Assembly (NCBI GenBank): GCA_032622095.1
Contig: CP136061.1
Span: 90,080,983 to 90,144,982, forward strand
Length of the DNA: 64,000 nucleotides
DNA from: Siphonodentalium dalli
Taxonomy: Eukaryota; Mollusca; Scaphopoda; Gadilida; Siphonodentaliidae
Direction: 5' to 3'
Each line of letters starts with the position of its first letter. The first letter of the stretch is position 1. Shown piece by piece: positions 21,424-33,499 of the stretch. The notes below the pieces were generated by a model. That model did not search any database, had not been told where the DNA came from, and saw only the letters and a program-made list of their open reading frames with translations. Position numbers and translations under genes: made by a program.

Positions 21424-21685
21424 CCCTTTCATGATGGGAGCTGCACTGGTTCAGCATTAAATACCCTGTGCCAGTGCATTCTCTTATATATGCGAGTATT
21501 CTGTGCCCATAGGGAGTCTCGTATTTATATAAGAGAATGCACTGGCTTACAAGATCAAGATAAATTTTGTTAGGCCAATGCATTCTCTTATATATGCGAG
21601 GTGCCCTATGGGCGACTCACATATATAAGAGAATGCATTGGCACAGGGTTTTCGCAAAATTTCAGGAAGCTCCATCATGGAAGGG
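21424..21685. mobile_element. piggyBac-type MITE, CCCTTTCATGATGG subfamily, intact
   Basis: TTAA at 21420-21423 and 21686-21689; ends CCCTTTCATGATGGGAGC and GCTCCATCATGGAAGGG. Two hairpin modules are inside (21471-21545 and 21573-21643). Confidence 0.85.
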
Positions 21686-22059
21686 TTAATGATGACATAT
21701 TTTGGTTTTTCAATTTGACCAAAGTTTCTTTAAAATGGTCAAACAAATTCAGAAATGGCCAAAAAATTGGATCAAAGAATCTTATGGCCAGCGTGAATCC
21801 TGTACCCAATTCTAAGATAAAGTAATAAAACACGACTGAATACATGTATAACTATAAATAGGGTTATAAATTCATCATACATGTATAAAATAGGGTTATA
21901 AAATCACTGTACACATCAAATCAAATATAACATGCTGTAATTTGGAAATGCTGGCAGAAAGATTTTGCTTTTAGAATGACAGGTCAAAATATGGGTAATT
22001 AACCATAAAATAATATTTTTTATAATATAGAATGCGAAAAAAAGTTCCACAGGCCTCAA

Positions 22060-22410
22060 ATATGGTGCCAGATATTTGCAGAATGTGGTCCCCATCACTA
22101 AATTCACACACTCGGGTCCTCATTCTGCTTAGGCCTCATCTTCTCTGGAAGTTTTTTTAGTTTCTTTAGAAACTTCTTCACCAAGTTTCTTTTTCTTTTT
22201 TGGTTTAGTTTCTCTATAATTGGCAGACGACCCAATGGGTGCACATCACCATCTGGAATCTTAAATCTGTGTCTAGGTCTTCCAAAGCAGATGAGGCCAG
22301 ACAGAATGAGGTCCCCAATTCACCATAGGATTAATTTAGTGATGCTAGCCTTCTATTCGGGGTAGCGTCACTAAAATCACCCTCTGGGAACCTCATTCTG
22401 CAAATGTCCA
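22060..22410. mobile_element. CAAGCCTTG-family hAT-type MITE, degenerate long form
   Basis: The hairpin pairs 'agaatgaggtccccaattca' with 'accctctgggaacctcattc' around 22300-22400, and a left hairpin remnant lies at 22070-22130. The internal region is truncated. The outer TIRs are lost. Confidence 0.55.
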
Positions 22411-22756
22411 GCAACAAATTTTGAGTTCAATATAATCTATATAATCAATTAAAATTACCTTTTTCCCATATTTTGACCAATGACAAATTCATAAAAGCAA
22501 GTGAGTCTAAAAAATGCATGTTACTTAAATTAGTTTACATGCACCAGCCAAGTGTGTAAACACTTACAAACGTTTTTGTCAATGTGTTAAAAATCTGAAT
22601 ATCCAAAAACAATGTTGTTCAACCAATGCACATCATATGAACTTCAGTTCCACACAAGAGGCTGGTGAGGCCAAAGAAAATTATATGTCTGGTTGTGGTT
22701 AAAATACAGAAAATATTATGATGTGTTAGATCATGTCATGAATCTCTATTCTAACT

Positions 22757-23530
22757 GCGCCTGTAGAGATCATATTCCGCCAGTACAAAACATGGAAACG
22801 TATTTATCACATAATTTGCCCATAAAAGCAGTTTCATAATTATCGATAAGAGACACGTTTAATATCAGCGCGTGCGATGACGTCACATCGTTCTTCAAAT
22901 GACTTGCGATCGCTGCGGTTTTTATCGTTATTTTCGATGGATATTTCGCATTGCTTCGCGTTTATTTGATCATGTGATAAAAAGTATCTCACACTCGTCC
23001 TATTTTATACGTAATTTATCAACCTCGTCCACTAAATTCTATTTGAGCCTCAGTAAACCTCGGCTCAAATTGAATTTAGTGAACTCGGTTGATAAATTCC
23101 GTATAAAATAGAAACTCATGTGAGATCCTCTATTGATGTTGTGTTTGATGTTTATAACATTGAAAAAACAGTGCAGCTAGTATATTTCTTACTTTATACA
23201 TGTTGCTTAATAATATACTTGTAGGTGAAGGCCCCAACTTGAAATTGCGTGATTTAAGTGACTTTGCAACTTTTTATTGCTTAATATCATGGAATTTCTC
23301 CCAGGTAAATAATTCAATATTTTATTGCGATAACGGCTCACAAAAGACACAAAAAAGCATCCATTCTTGGGCTGGAACCACTCCTACTGTCAAGCAGTGA
23401 GGAACAGGTATTAACAAAGAAATATATTCCCTGGCTTGTTTGTTCAATTTTATAAAGTTCCCTGTCAGAAGGGGTGAGAACATCAAAAAGTTCCCAGGTT
23501 TTGAACAGGTGGAATATGATCTCTACCCCG
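22757..23530. mobile_element. 'TAGAGATCATATTCC' family element, interrupted by a foldback insertion
   Basis: Inverted ends TAGAGATCATATTCCGCC and GGTGGAATATGATCTCTA. The part 23180-23530 matches 33124-33495 ('tcatggaatttctcccaggt', 'gggctggaaccactcc'). Between the left end and this part lies the foldback of 22830-23128. Class unknown. Confidence 0.6.
22830..23128. mobile_element. Foldback repeat family 'GAGATCCTCT', copy 2
   Basis: Inverse-orientation homologue of 6585-6890: 'gcgcgtgcgatgacgtcaca', 'gacttgcgatcgctgcgg', then arms 'atcaacctcgtccactaaat' and 'tttagtgaactcggttgata', ending 'gtgagatcctctat'. Confidence 0.75.
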
Positions 23531-23594
23531 TAGCTGGAGTAGAGATTCATGGTATGATCTAGATAATGTATGACTTTTATCAAAGTAATATATG

Positions 23595-24170
23595 AAAATT
23601 ATTAATTGAGTGTTGTGTCTATTCTATGAGTAATCTACTGTGAGTGAGCTATAAACACACCATAAGTATATTGACGAGAGCTGCCGAACAAAAAACTCCT
23701 GCCTTTAGTTTTCGCCTGGGTGATGATGGGAGGACGACGATTAGGTCACATCAGCGCCCGGATTCTGTGTGTTCACTGTATTTTTATTTTTCACCATTAT
23801 TTTATGAACACTAGATGTATGTGTACATGACTTATCCAATAAATTATTCATTCATTAAATTAAGGTGTAATATGTGAGTAATATATGAGAATTAATTAAT
23901 AGAGTGTTGTGTCTATTGTATGAGTAATCTACTGTGAGTGAACTGTAAGGTGTAATATTACTAATATGTGAATACTATGTGAGAATTATTAATAGAGTGT
24001 TGTGTCTATTGTATGAGTAATCTATTGTGAGTGAACTGTAAGGTGTAATATTACTAATATGTGAATACTATGTGAGAATTATTAATAGAGTGTTGTGTCT
24101 ATTGTATGAGTAATCTATTGTGAGTGAACTGTAAGGTGTAATATTACTAATATGTGAATACTATGTCAGA
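23595..24170. repeat. 93-94-bp tandem repeat, about 3 full copies plus diverged part
   Basis: The unit contains 'gtgttgtgtctattgtatga', 'gtaatctattgtgagtgaac' and 'tgtaaggtgtaatattacta'. Unit starts were seen at 23944, 24038 and 24131; a diverged copy precedes at 23600-23660. Confidence 0.85.
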
Positions 24171-25002
24171 ATCCACATATTCACATTCTTGTACATTACA
24201 AACTGAGCGATGAACGGTAAACGACGAACGAATTCTACTATTATCTATAGAAACAAACGTTTATATATCAATTTTTAGAGTTAACAAGAAAAAACCAAGA
24301 TAAAATCTAATTATTATTACATGTATATTTATATTGCTGTTCAACAGGAAAGGCAGGCAGACAACCCTCCTGGTTATGCTGTCCCTGATAGCTCATTGCA
24401 TGTTATAATATTACATTGTATAGATAATTGAATATACTATATGAATAAGTTATGAATAAATAATCATAGTCATAGAATGACTAATTAAGTGTGTTGTGTA
24501 TATTCACTATTGTTTAATTGATCTACTGGCAGTGAACTGTCAGGTGTATGCAGAAAGTGAGGAGACTTGTGAATAGTAAAGTGCTAGGAGTAGGAAGAAC
24601 TTTTTTTTTCTTTCTTTTTTTTTTAAACATACTAGTATTCTTATGGATTTTGATGTCTTATATTTTATCTCCAAATTTGAGTTACAAGTAAGATTAATTT
24701 TGATTATCTTTGTATAACCTGGAATAAAAACAATACATTGACTGAGAAATCAACCAATGTTGAGAGGTAAAATATTTTTTACTTTTACTTTTACTGAAAT
24801 TACTTTAGGATAGCGAGTTTAAAATCATTCTGTTATTGCACCAGGTTTAAAAAAGGGTCGGTAAGGAAACCCCAACAACAAATATTTTTTCTTCAGCCTT
24901 ATTATCTCTGTTAACTAACATGCAATCACTGCAAACTGCATCAGACGCATATAATGAGAGGGGAGGGTGATACATGAGAGTTCACGATCAATGCCATCTT
25001 AC

Positions 25003-25017
25003 CTTCTTGTCCCCTTC
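25003..25017 (-). CDS. TMEM16: Anoctamin exon 4 (predicted): 15-nt microexon
   Basis: Acceptor 'cgatatacattcag', 15 nt (GAAGGGGACAAGAAG, encoding EGDKK), donor AAG|GTAAGA. Phase 0 to 0, so inclusion or skipping keeps the frame between exon 3 and exon 5. A 49-nt version from an alternative acceptor ('cttgtttttag') would break the frame. The strong donor and the acceptor-like repeats upstream support it, but a 15-nt exon cannot be proven from sequence alone. Confidence 0.6.
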
Positions 25018-25265
25018 CTGAATGTATATCGAAACATAAATGAGATTGAAGCTAAAAACAAGAGGCCGAACATAATCGGCACATGTGTAAGCCATACCTG
25101 AATGTATATCGAAACATGAATGAGATTTGAACTAAAATGAGAGGCCAAACATGATCGGCACATCTTTACTTGAATGTATATCAAAACATGAATGAGAATT
25201 TTTGAGGCCGAAGATGATCGGCAGATGTTTATACCTGAATGTAGATTGAAACATGAATGGGAATG
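25018..25265. repeat. Degenerate tandem copies of the microexon's acceptor region
   Basis: The block 'ctgaatgtatatcgaaacat' recurs at about 25018, 25098, 25170 and 25233 (spacing 80, 72, 63 bp), each with 'gaggccgaacatgatcggca'-like sequence between. On the minus strand three of the four read atacattcag|G or a close variant. The third reads 'attcaag'. Confidence 0.8.
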
Positions 25266-26656
25266 ATTAAAGGAGCATAGGGCCTTCGCAGACGGTTAAT
25301 GTGAGAAATCATAAAAGTCTTTAAATCAAAGAAAAACGTGACAAAATATATGGCTTATATATAATTTACATAAACCATTGTTATGTAAACATTACTGTTA
25401 CAGTGATTTGACATCACGCATCACTGATCACACGGGTAATTCAAACATTTAAGATTAAATCTGTTTTGCAGAATATTTTTCAACACTTGGACTTTGTCCA
25501 ATATGTACCGTTACATTTTGATAAGACTTTACATAACAAGGATTTTGACATTCGATATCTGGTTATTGGAGAATTATCGATAATGGCACATAATAGAGAG
25601 AGTGGTTTGGGGGGGGGGGGGGGGGCGCAAACCCCGGGATTTTCGAAAGGGCCCCTTTCCTTAACCCCTCAATTGGCACATAAGAACATCAGCTGATCTA
25701 TTTATACATGTACTTCTGACAATAGTTGATTTACAGACGTTTATGACTTTTCAAATGTACCAACTGCGAAAGCCTTCAGTCCCTTTAAAGCTCAAAAACA
25801 AAGCCAATTTCAACAGATTCATTAACAAAAAGCAGGATGTGCATCTTATCTGTGATCTGTGCACAAAATCAATGAAAAATCTTACATGCATCAAATTCAT
25901 AAGCTTGAACAAATATCTCCATGCAATAAAATCATTTTTGAGAAAATAAAATAATAAAGAACCTGAGACACCTTAAGACTTGTTACTCTTTAATCAACAA
26001 TAGCTATCAACCATTCTAATGGCTTTTTCAAGTGGAAATAACAGATAGCAATAACGTTAAGAGGGGGGGGTGATAAAATTTAAAACCCTGTCATCAAGTC
26101 CCTGGATCAAAATCGGAGAAATGCTCTAAAATGGAAAATGGGCATAAGTCATGCACAAATCATCAAATGATTCAGACCTAACTGTAATTTTATATATTTT
26201 TCAGACAAAAAGGCATTCAAAAAATTTCATTCAACAAAGCTAAAGGCTGAAGACACTCATATCTATTGTAGTCTTTGATTTAAGAATCAATAATATTCAT
26301 GTTCAGTACTTCTATTTATTTAATGATGTTCTGTGTATGCTGCAGTTATAATTACAATTAGACTCGCGAACAAGCTAGGCATTAAAGAGTCTATTAAAAG
26401 GATTTAACAATCATTCAAATTACTGTCACTATAAATAGTTTTTGAGGCAATCCCTGCAGTATGATGTCACGGCGCGCAAATAATTCTACGATTGACCGAT
26501 ATCACCTTTTGATTTCATTTTTTGCAAAATAACAAATCCGGATATTATCTGTTGAAATTCTTTGAAATACTAAGTTCTATTCTCTTTTCTAGGTATTATT
26601 GGTCAATTCTGGACTCTTCATTCGCTTTATTGTGAAATGTTGTGATTTGCTGACAC
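25266..26656. other. Intron sequence without recognised exons
   Basis: AT-rich, with a poly-G tract near 25609-25625. Two long-ish plus-strand frames (25466-25696, 25743-25949) look fortuitous. Nothing further was supported. Confidence 0.4.
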
Positions 26657-26810
26657 CAAGCCTTGAAATAGTGTATCTGTCATTTGCAGCAGAATGAGGT
26701 TCCCAGAGGGTGAATTTGGTGATGATAGCCCACTATGCGTGGTAGCATCACTAAATTCACCCTCTGGGGACCTCATTCTGCAAATGACAGACACACTATT
26801 TCAAGGCTTG
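26657..26810. mobile_element. CAAGCCTTG-family hAT-type MITE, intact reference copy (154 bp)
   Basis: TIR CAAGCCTTGAAATAGTGT versus ACACTATTTCAAGGCTTG, a perfect 8-bp duplication GCTGACAC (26649-26656 and 26811-26818). The interior is a near-perfect hairpin ('gggtgaatttggtgat' with 'atcactaaattcaccc'). The duplication length supports hAT affiliation. Confidence 0.9.
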
Positions 26811-26998
26811 GCTGACACTGACATAATACTTTGTGGAGGTAATAGAATTCCCCACTATTAGAATGTGTAACATGTAGCTTGTTCGAGAGTCTATAATGCC
26901 CTTTGTCAATCAAACATAATTTTTTTTGGCAATAAAACATGTGTAAACTAAATGAATTTGAATACACATGCACTATGATATAGACAATTAGATCTGAA

Positions 26999-27250
26999 CC
27001 CTTTCATGACTGGAGCTTCTTGTAAATTTGCGAAAACCCTGTGCCAATGCATTCTCTTATATATATGCGAGTCTCCCATAGAGAGCCTCACATATATAAG
27101 AGAAGGCATTAGCCTAACAATATTAACCTTGACCTTGTAAGCCAGTGCATTCTCTTATATATGTGAGGCTCCCTATGGGAGACTCACATATATAAGATAA
27201 TGCACTGGCACAGGATCATTAATGCTGCACCAGCTCCCATCAAGAAAGGG
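26999..27250. mobile_element. piggyBac-type MITE, CCCTTTCATGACTGG subfamily
   Basis: Right TTAA at 27251-27254; the left flank reads TGAA instead. Two GCCAATGCATTCTC-type hairpins are inside. Confidence 0.75.
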
Positions 27251-27381
27251 TTAACGCTGTTTATTACACGCTTGTTCCTAGAAATAAAGTGTTCCTGCTG
27301 TCCCATATTTACAAATCTGTACGGAACACGTGTTCCATACGCATCTTGTTGATGTCACATGACGTAAATTATGTTCACTTC

Positions 27382-28603
27382 TAGAGATGGGCAGTATTGA
27401 AATTTCAATCTCGGTATCGGTAAATTTTCATCGATTTACCTCGGTATCGGTACGGTAATCGGTATTGCTATTAAATTATAAGACCAAAGCAGATATTCCA
27501 GGTAAATTATTGTAATTCAAGTGTTTAGCTGAACAATATACATGTATATATGACCACGGTCCACGAATTTACTACGTTCGTGACAATACCTAAATTAGGC
27601 AACAAAATTACCTGCGCAATTAAGTAATATTCACATATCTCTTTGATGATTTACACGCATGTCGTCGCACTGATTTGAAAAGAATAAGAGCATGACTACA
27701 ATATTTTTTCTTGTCAATTTGATTTTCGTAACATTTAGAATGAGTGAATAGAATTGTGAGTAGTAATCAGTGATCACAATTCACAAATTTATGAACGTTC
27801 GCGCGATGTCATGAAAATAGGCAAACCGGCCATGACAATTTCCGAACTACAGATGCCCAAACCCGCGGGAGTCCCTCTTATTTGTAGCAGGCAAGCTACC
27901 GGTTGCACATGGTGCCCAAGTATCACACGATCGTTTTTTGTCAGATATAGGCACATATGTATAATAAACCGGTAAGTATATATATGTTTAATAAAGTAAT
28001 TTATAGTAGGATATAAACATATTTATACCGACATTTTTGTGCACAACTTTCCAAGTAGATGTGCTATTTGCAATTGACATGATCAGGTTGTATCAAAAAT
28101 CTGCAATGCGTATATCAATCGGACAATCGCTATTGCATCACCGTCTAATTATAAAGTAACCTGTGGGGTTTTCAATTTGTTGTGCACAGGGACCCCCCAT
28201 AACACGTGCTTTGATTCCACATGCTTTGATCCAACTTGGGACACAGATACCGAGTTGCCCACGTATTTTCCATTTGGACGGATACCGAAATTGACACATA
28301 ACACTCCAGCTATGAGTAGTCATACGTCATGATGTTAGTTACATTGTCATTAAATATGTCGTAAAGATCAAAGATTCCATCGGGCAGTTGTGCCCTTGAT
28401 GTAACAATGTTGCAATTATAGACTAATACATGTAGTACCGACTTGTTACACCGAGTTATCATAATTATCCGATTCTCGTTGCTTACGGTTGACCGGTCAT
28501 ACAATTCATGCATGTCACGGCCGCGGTGACAGGGTGACGCACATACGTTGGCAACACATGAATAATTACATTACCGCACAGTACCGAGTACCACCCATCT
28601 CTA
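27382..28603. mobile_element. Non-autonomous hAT-type transposon, 1222 bp
   Basis: Ends TAGAGATGGGCAGTATTG and GTACCACCCATCTCTA, a perfect 8-bp duplication TTCACTTC (27374-27381 and 28604-28611). Subterminal GGTATCGGTA clusters. No transposase frame; the minus-strand ORFs at 28138-28513 resemble nothing known. A short piece with the same end is near 31482. Confidence 0.9.
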
Positions 28604-28903
28604 TTCACTTCAACCATGAAACTAGAACTACAAAATAAAAGCATCATCACACATGACAAAAAAGCCCTGAATATGCCTGAATAAACCTTGTACGTCTGTT
28701 TTTTTTTAATTCACGAATTCTAGGATGGGTGGCATGTAATAATTACAGAACGATACTTGTGTTTAATGGGTCTGTTGACACGGCACTCATGGCATCACGG
28801 AAGGATAGAACTTGAGGCTGAACCATTCTATCCTTCCACACTGTCACTTGTGCCGTATCAACAAACCTATTAACACTTAACACAATAATGTATATATAAT
28901 ACC

Positions 28904-29258
28904 AAGCCTGGAAATATTGTGTCTGACATTTGCAGAATGACGTCCCCAGAGGGTGGGTTTAGTGACACTATCCCAAACCTCAGGGAGACCCAGGATTGAT
29001 TGAAGTCCCCAGTTGAAGTTGATGATGTTCACCCATTAGTCACCTCAATTACGAATTTTCTCGTCTGCAAATTAGGGGATATAGAAATTGAATAGAAGTG
29101 GGGAAAAGTCACCAAAAACAATTTATTTTAATTTGAGACTATTGATATTTCCCAGGAAATGTGGCCTAAGAAAGAGCTGTGCAGGTAGCATCACTAAATT
29201 CACCATCTGGTGGTCCTCATTCTGCAAATGTCAGACAAACTATTTCTAGGCTTGCACA
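28904..29258. mobile_element. CAAGCCTTG-family hAT-type MITE, long form
   Basis: CAAGCCTGGAAATATTGTG at the left and CTATTTCTAGGCTTG at the right, with the internal region ('tgaagttgatgatgttcacc'). It ends 17 bp from the donor side of the 29275 exon. Confidence 0.75.
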
Positions 29259-29274
29259 CATATATATTTCTTAC

Positions 29275-29351
29275 CTCTCGACTCGTATCCTGGAAGTCAG
29301 CATTCTCTGCTGCATTGACAAGGTCATCTTCTGAAAGCCGAAATAGATCTC
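29275..29351 (-). CDS. TMEM16: Anoctamin exon 3 (predicted): acidic 77-nt exon
   Basis: Acceptor 'cactacgcctacatcag', donor GAG|GTAAGA (consensus). It encodes DLFRLSEDDLVNAAENADF and QDTSRE (about residues 56-81). Length 77 nt (3n+2) resolves the phase difference between exon 2 (ends after 1 nt) and the phase-0 exons 4-6. No other candidate I found does so. There is no family motif in this variable N-terminal tail; the evidence is splice sites, phase and composition. Confidence 0.82.
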
Positions 29352-29422
29352 CTGATGTAGGCGTAGTGATAAAGAGAAGAGGTTTAATGGTTAGTATGGT
29401 GGCAAGCAAACATGCAACAAAA

Positions 29423-29665
29423 CACCCATAGCTCTAAATCAAACAGAGAGAGAGAGAGTTATGCATTGAAACACCCAGAGCTCTAAATCAAACAGAGAGA
29501 GAGAGAGAGAGAGTCATGCATTGAAACACCCAGAGCTCTAAATCCCAACATGGAAAGAGTCATACATTGAAACACCCATAGCTCTAAATCAAACACGGAA
29601 AGAGTCGTGCATTGAAACACCCATAGCTCTAAATCAAACACGGAAAGTGTCGTGCATTGAAACAA
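29423..29665. repeat. 46-bp tandem repeat, about 5 copies
   Basis: The unit contains 'gcattgaaacacccatagct' and 'ctaaatcaaacacggaaaga'. The first copies carry a (GA)n expansion. Unlike other arrays in this gene it does not include the neighbouring exon boundary. Confidence 0.85.
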
Positions 29666-29669
29666 GTCA

Positions 29670-31130
29670 TACTAAAGCAAAACAAGCTATCCTATGGTGA
29701 AGGAGTGGTGATGTGGTGCCAAGAAAAGCAAATATTCTCATGCAAACAAGCTATCACGCAGGGTAAAGAGTTATTCATTATAATCAACAGTGGAAATCAC
29801 AATATAATACATGCTCCAATGATGTCTAAATCTAAATTTGCCCCTTTTAACAACAATTTGTCTCTATGGATTAACTAAAATGTTTGATACTAAGGTTTCA
29901 GAAAAAAAATTATATTTTGAAATTGGAAAAAAAAGAGTATTTGACTCAAATTATCATTGATGTAGATCACTCCAAATATTAATTAGGACCAGTGGTATCC
30001 AACCTTCAGGAATACTTCATAATTATATTATTATCACAATAATTTACAACCTCTAATCTAATTCCTATACAATTACTTGAGTATGAATTTGGTTCAACCT
30101 TACTATCAACATCTACAATCTGTAATTTAGCATCAAGATTATTTTCAGTCTTAAGGAGGAACCAAATATTTGGTGCATGGATGAATCAGACAAATTAAGA
30201 ACACAAATAAACACATACATGTACAGCACACAAAATGCAAAAAAACATAATATATTAATGAAACTAAATGTAGCTGAGTTTGAGGAATTATGTCAAGAAA
30301 CCTATAGCAAAAGTTTTTTTCTACTAAAAAATACAGTAATTTCGAAAATAAAATGTAATAATATATCATCATAACCAACTTATATAATTTAACTATTTAT
30401 TTGCAAGAATATTCCATATTTTATACAAAAAAAATAAATTTCTTCAAAATACATTCAAATTTTGTGTAGATACAGAAGAAGAACACTTGTATTACACCAT
30501 ACCAAATCAATTGGACATGAACATTTATCAAACAACATAATTCAAAACCATTGTAGTAATGTACTATACAAATTTATATGAATATTCCATTTTTCACACA
30601 TTTTTCATTTAATGTATCACATGTTCAAAACAATTTAAACTCTGTGACAATACAGAAAAAAAGTTTTACCAAATTTAGTTAGGAAATCTTTTTCTTCACA
30701 ATTTTGCATCTTAAAATCTGTGCCAGTTTTCATCAAAGAAAAATTATTTTTCAAAATCAAATCTTCTACATCATTCTCTTCTAGAAACAGTTTTCTTGTT
30801 CTTCATAAAACAGACTATAAGCATATAAATGTCTATATGTTAACATGGGGCCTCTGCTAATATGTTGATGCACAAGGTACAGCAATAAATCAATCATGCA
30901 ACATAATGTAAACATTATGCAAGATATGGTAATAGCCCAAGGCTGCAGAATAATTGTATAATATACATGCACTGTTAATGAACTTGGCCTGTCACCCATT
31001 GGATATATTCAATGAACCAGTGAATGGGTCATGCATGATGCATACATCAGAAAAACCATGTGTGTTAAACCTTAACATCAGAGCTGCTTTACATTTACTA
31101 TACATGGGTAACCCTACATACCAGTTCATG
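29670..31130. other. Intron sequence without recognised features
   Basis: AT-rich (about 75% AT by eye). Frames at 30151-30378 and 30781-30999 look non-coding. No exon was found. Confidence 0.4.
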
Positions 31131-31132
31131 TC

Positions 31133-31480
31133 AAGCCTGAGTTTAGTTTGCCTGTCATTTGCAGAATGAGGTCCCCAGAGGGTTAATTAAGTGATGCTAC
31201 CCTACATAGTGGGCTAGCATCACCAAATTCACCCTCTGGGACCTCATTATGCATGGCCTCAATTGTGCAATGTGTCATCTGCCAATTTTGGTATATAGAG
31301 AAACTAAACTTAAAAAAGAAATAGAATCCATGGGAAGAAGTTTAGTTTCTCTATATCCCCAAATTGGTAGACAACACATTGCATAATTAAGGTTCCCAAT
31401 GGGTAAACATCACAATATTCACCATTTGGGAACTTCAATCTGAGTCTATGTCTCCCATAGCAGATGAGGGCTAAGCAGAA
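31133..31480. mobile_element. CAAGCCTTG-family hAT-type MITE, degenerate long form
   Basis: TCAAGCCTGAGTTTAG followed by a hairpin 'agaatgaggtccccagaggg' with 'caccctctgggacctcatta', then a diverged internal part. A further hairpin copy lies at 32147-32265. Confidence 0.65.
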
Positions 31481-31599
31481 CTAGAGATGGGCCTGTCCCA
31501 GATGGGACTGAGGTATACCCCCCGTATTCAACATGTTATTTGAATGTAGTAGCAATTACTGTATATTGGGCACTGAAATTATGTGAAGAGGTAACCTAA

Positions 31600-32145
31600 A
31601 TCCCCTAAGCCCTAACACTAATCTTGAACCCCTTAATCCTAAAACATATTGACTGAAAAATGTAGGAATAAAAGCTCGGACAAAATTATGCATTTTGAGA
31701 AGATTTTGTAAGTTGAAAAAGGGGGCTAACTCTACCAAAAATAAAAGCTCGGACAAAATTATGCATGTTGCGAAAATGTTCTAAGTCGAAAATGGGGATA
31801 ACTCCACCAAAAAATGTCAGACAGACGTCATAATCGCAGGTGCACAGGTTCCCAGGGTACTAAATATATGTGCCAAGTTTTTAAAAAATTGACCTAAAAA
31901 TGTAGGAATAAAAGCTCGGACAAAATTATACATGTTGTGATGTCATAATCGCAGGTGCACAGGTTCCCATGGTGGTTGATGTCTGTACCAAGTTTCACGG
32001 AAAATTATCATAAAACGACTGAGAAAAACTCCGGACAAATTTCTGTCCACGGACGGACGGAGGGTACGAACAACGGACGGAACAACAGACAGACGGACAA
32101 GCTGATTCCAGTATACCCCCCCACAACTCGTTGCGGGGGGTATAA
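31600..32145 (+). repeat. Mollusc-type dispersed repeat ending in GGACGGAC tract
   Basis: Direct imperfect repeats ('aaaagctcggacaaaattat' several times, 'aatcgcaggtgcacaggttc' twice) end with 'cggacggacggagggtac' and 'ttgcggggggtataat'. A related piece is at 300-510. Confidence 0.75.
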
Positions 32146-33039
32146 TAAGGTCCCCAGAGGGTGAAGATAGTTAGTGATGCTAGCCCACTGTGGGATACCA
32201 TCACTATATTCACCCTCTGGGGACCACATTCTGCAAATGACAGGTACACTAAATGCAGACTTGATATACATGCATAGACCAGTTTACTAATAGTGAGAAT
32301 GATGCATATTATGGTATAGATCTTCTCCACATTGGGGGGGGGGGGGGGTCCACCTTGGAATTTCCACAACTACACCCCTACAAAGATTTAACCAGACCTA
32401 AAATTCCTTCTTTTTGTTGTTGTTGTTTGTTGGAAGTGTTGCCTGGAAAATATAGAGCACCTTCAAGCATGTCATCACAACTATTTCTATATTGTTAGTT
32501 TAAAGCTATTTATTGTAATAAATTTATTACAAATGGATCAAGCATAATATATTACATATGTTCCTTAAGTTTGACTTTGTGTGATATGATATATGCTGTC
32601 ACAATCATTCACAAAATATCAATGCATATCTTCAGTTTCTTGTTTAAAAACATCGATTTGATTTGGTTTGTTTTCCTTTTAGTAAGGAGGAATAGATTGA
32701 ATAAATTAATGAATTATTCCAATTTCTATTGCGCTAATGTTCTTGCACAACATAAATTGGTCAATCAAAGAAATATATTGTTTCTGAATAAAAAAAATAA
32801 GTTGAGAATCCAAGTCCCAAATCCACTGTTAAGTAAAAAAAAAATTGTATACCAATATATATTATCAGATTATGACAATAAATTACAAAAAAGCCCAAGT
32901 TAGAAAGCTAAATTGAAGTATACACCAGAATTCCCATTCTAATCTCATAACCACGATAACATTTTAAACAACAAAATATACAGATATTGAGGGGGGCAAG
33001 ACTTGCTTCACATTTGATCATGCCCTGAATCTCGACTCT

Positions 33040-33499
33040 ATCTACTTCCCCATCGTGATCATATTCCACCAGTACAAAAATGTTTGATGTTGTGACAGGG
33101 AAGTTTATAACACTCATAAAATTGTGCAGGTAATATATATCTTAGTTAATACATGTTCCTTAATATTATATTGCACTGTAGACAAAGGTCCCAAATTGAA
33201 ATTGCACAATTTAACTAACTTTGTGAGCGATTCTGCTTTGCGGCACTTACAATCATGGAATTTCTGCCAGGTAATCAGTTCAATGTTTATTGCTATATCG
33301 GGTCACACAAGTCACAAAAAAAGCATGCAATCTCGAGCCGGGACCACCCTCTAATGTGAAGTAGATTATTGAGGGATAAGTATAAGCAAAGAAATATATT
33401 CCCGGCCTTGTTTGTTCAATGTTATAAAATTCCTTGTCAGATCAGGTCAAAACATCAAAATATTCCCAGGTGTTGTACTGATGGAATATTATCTCTAGA
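33040..33499. mobile_element. 'TAGAGATCATATTCC' family, copy 2
   Basis: Homologous to 22757-23530 without the foldback insertion: 'gatcatattccaccagtaca', 'catggaatttctgccaggta', 'atggaatattatctctaga'. Its right end is interrupted by the MITE at 33500-33765. Confidence 0.6.

Larger units (their letters stand above)
20408..25002. other. Anoctamin intron with several repeat families
   Basis: It contains a direct repeat at 20830-20990 ('gcatacccattacacccctc' twice), MITEs at 21424-21685 and 22060-22410, the foldback and 'TAGAGATC' family at 22757-23530, and the 93-bp tandem repeat at 23595-24170. The stretch 24180-24990 is AT-rich with no feature seen. Confidence 0.5.

Noticed and set aside
23338-23583. 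81-codon minus-strand ORF considered as a gene fragment
   Set aside because: It falls within the repeat family also present at 33124-33495, where the frame is not kept.
25600-25626. Poly-G tract as a possible G-quadruplex regulator
   Set aside because: A plain homopolymer in an intron without further support. Similar short runs occur at 32331-32348, 35691-35702 and 58891-58898.
31995-32369. 124-codon minus-strand ORF
   Set aside because: Composed of a mollusc-type dispersed repeat plus a MITE hairpin and a poly-G tract; no protein motif.
32908-33117. Minus-strand frame containing VEYDHDGEVDRVEIQ, considered as an exon
   Set aside because: It overlaps the 'TAGAGATC' repeat family and has no usable acceptor or donor.
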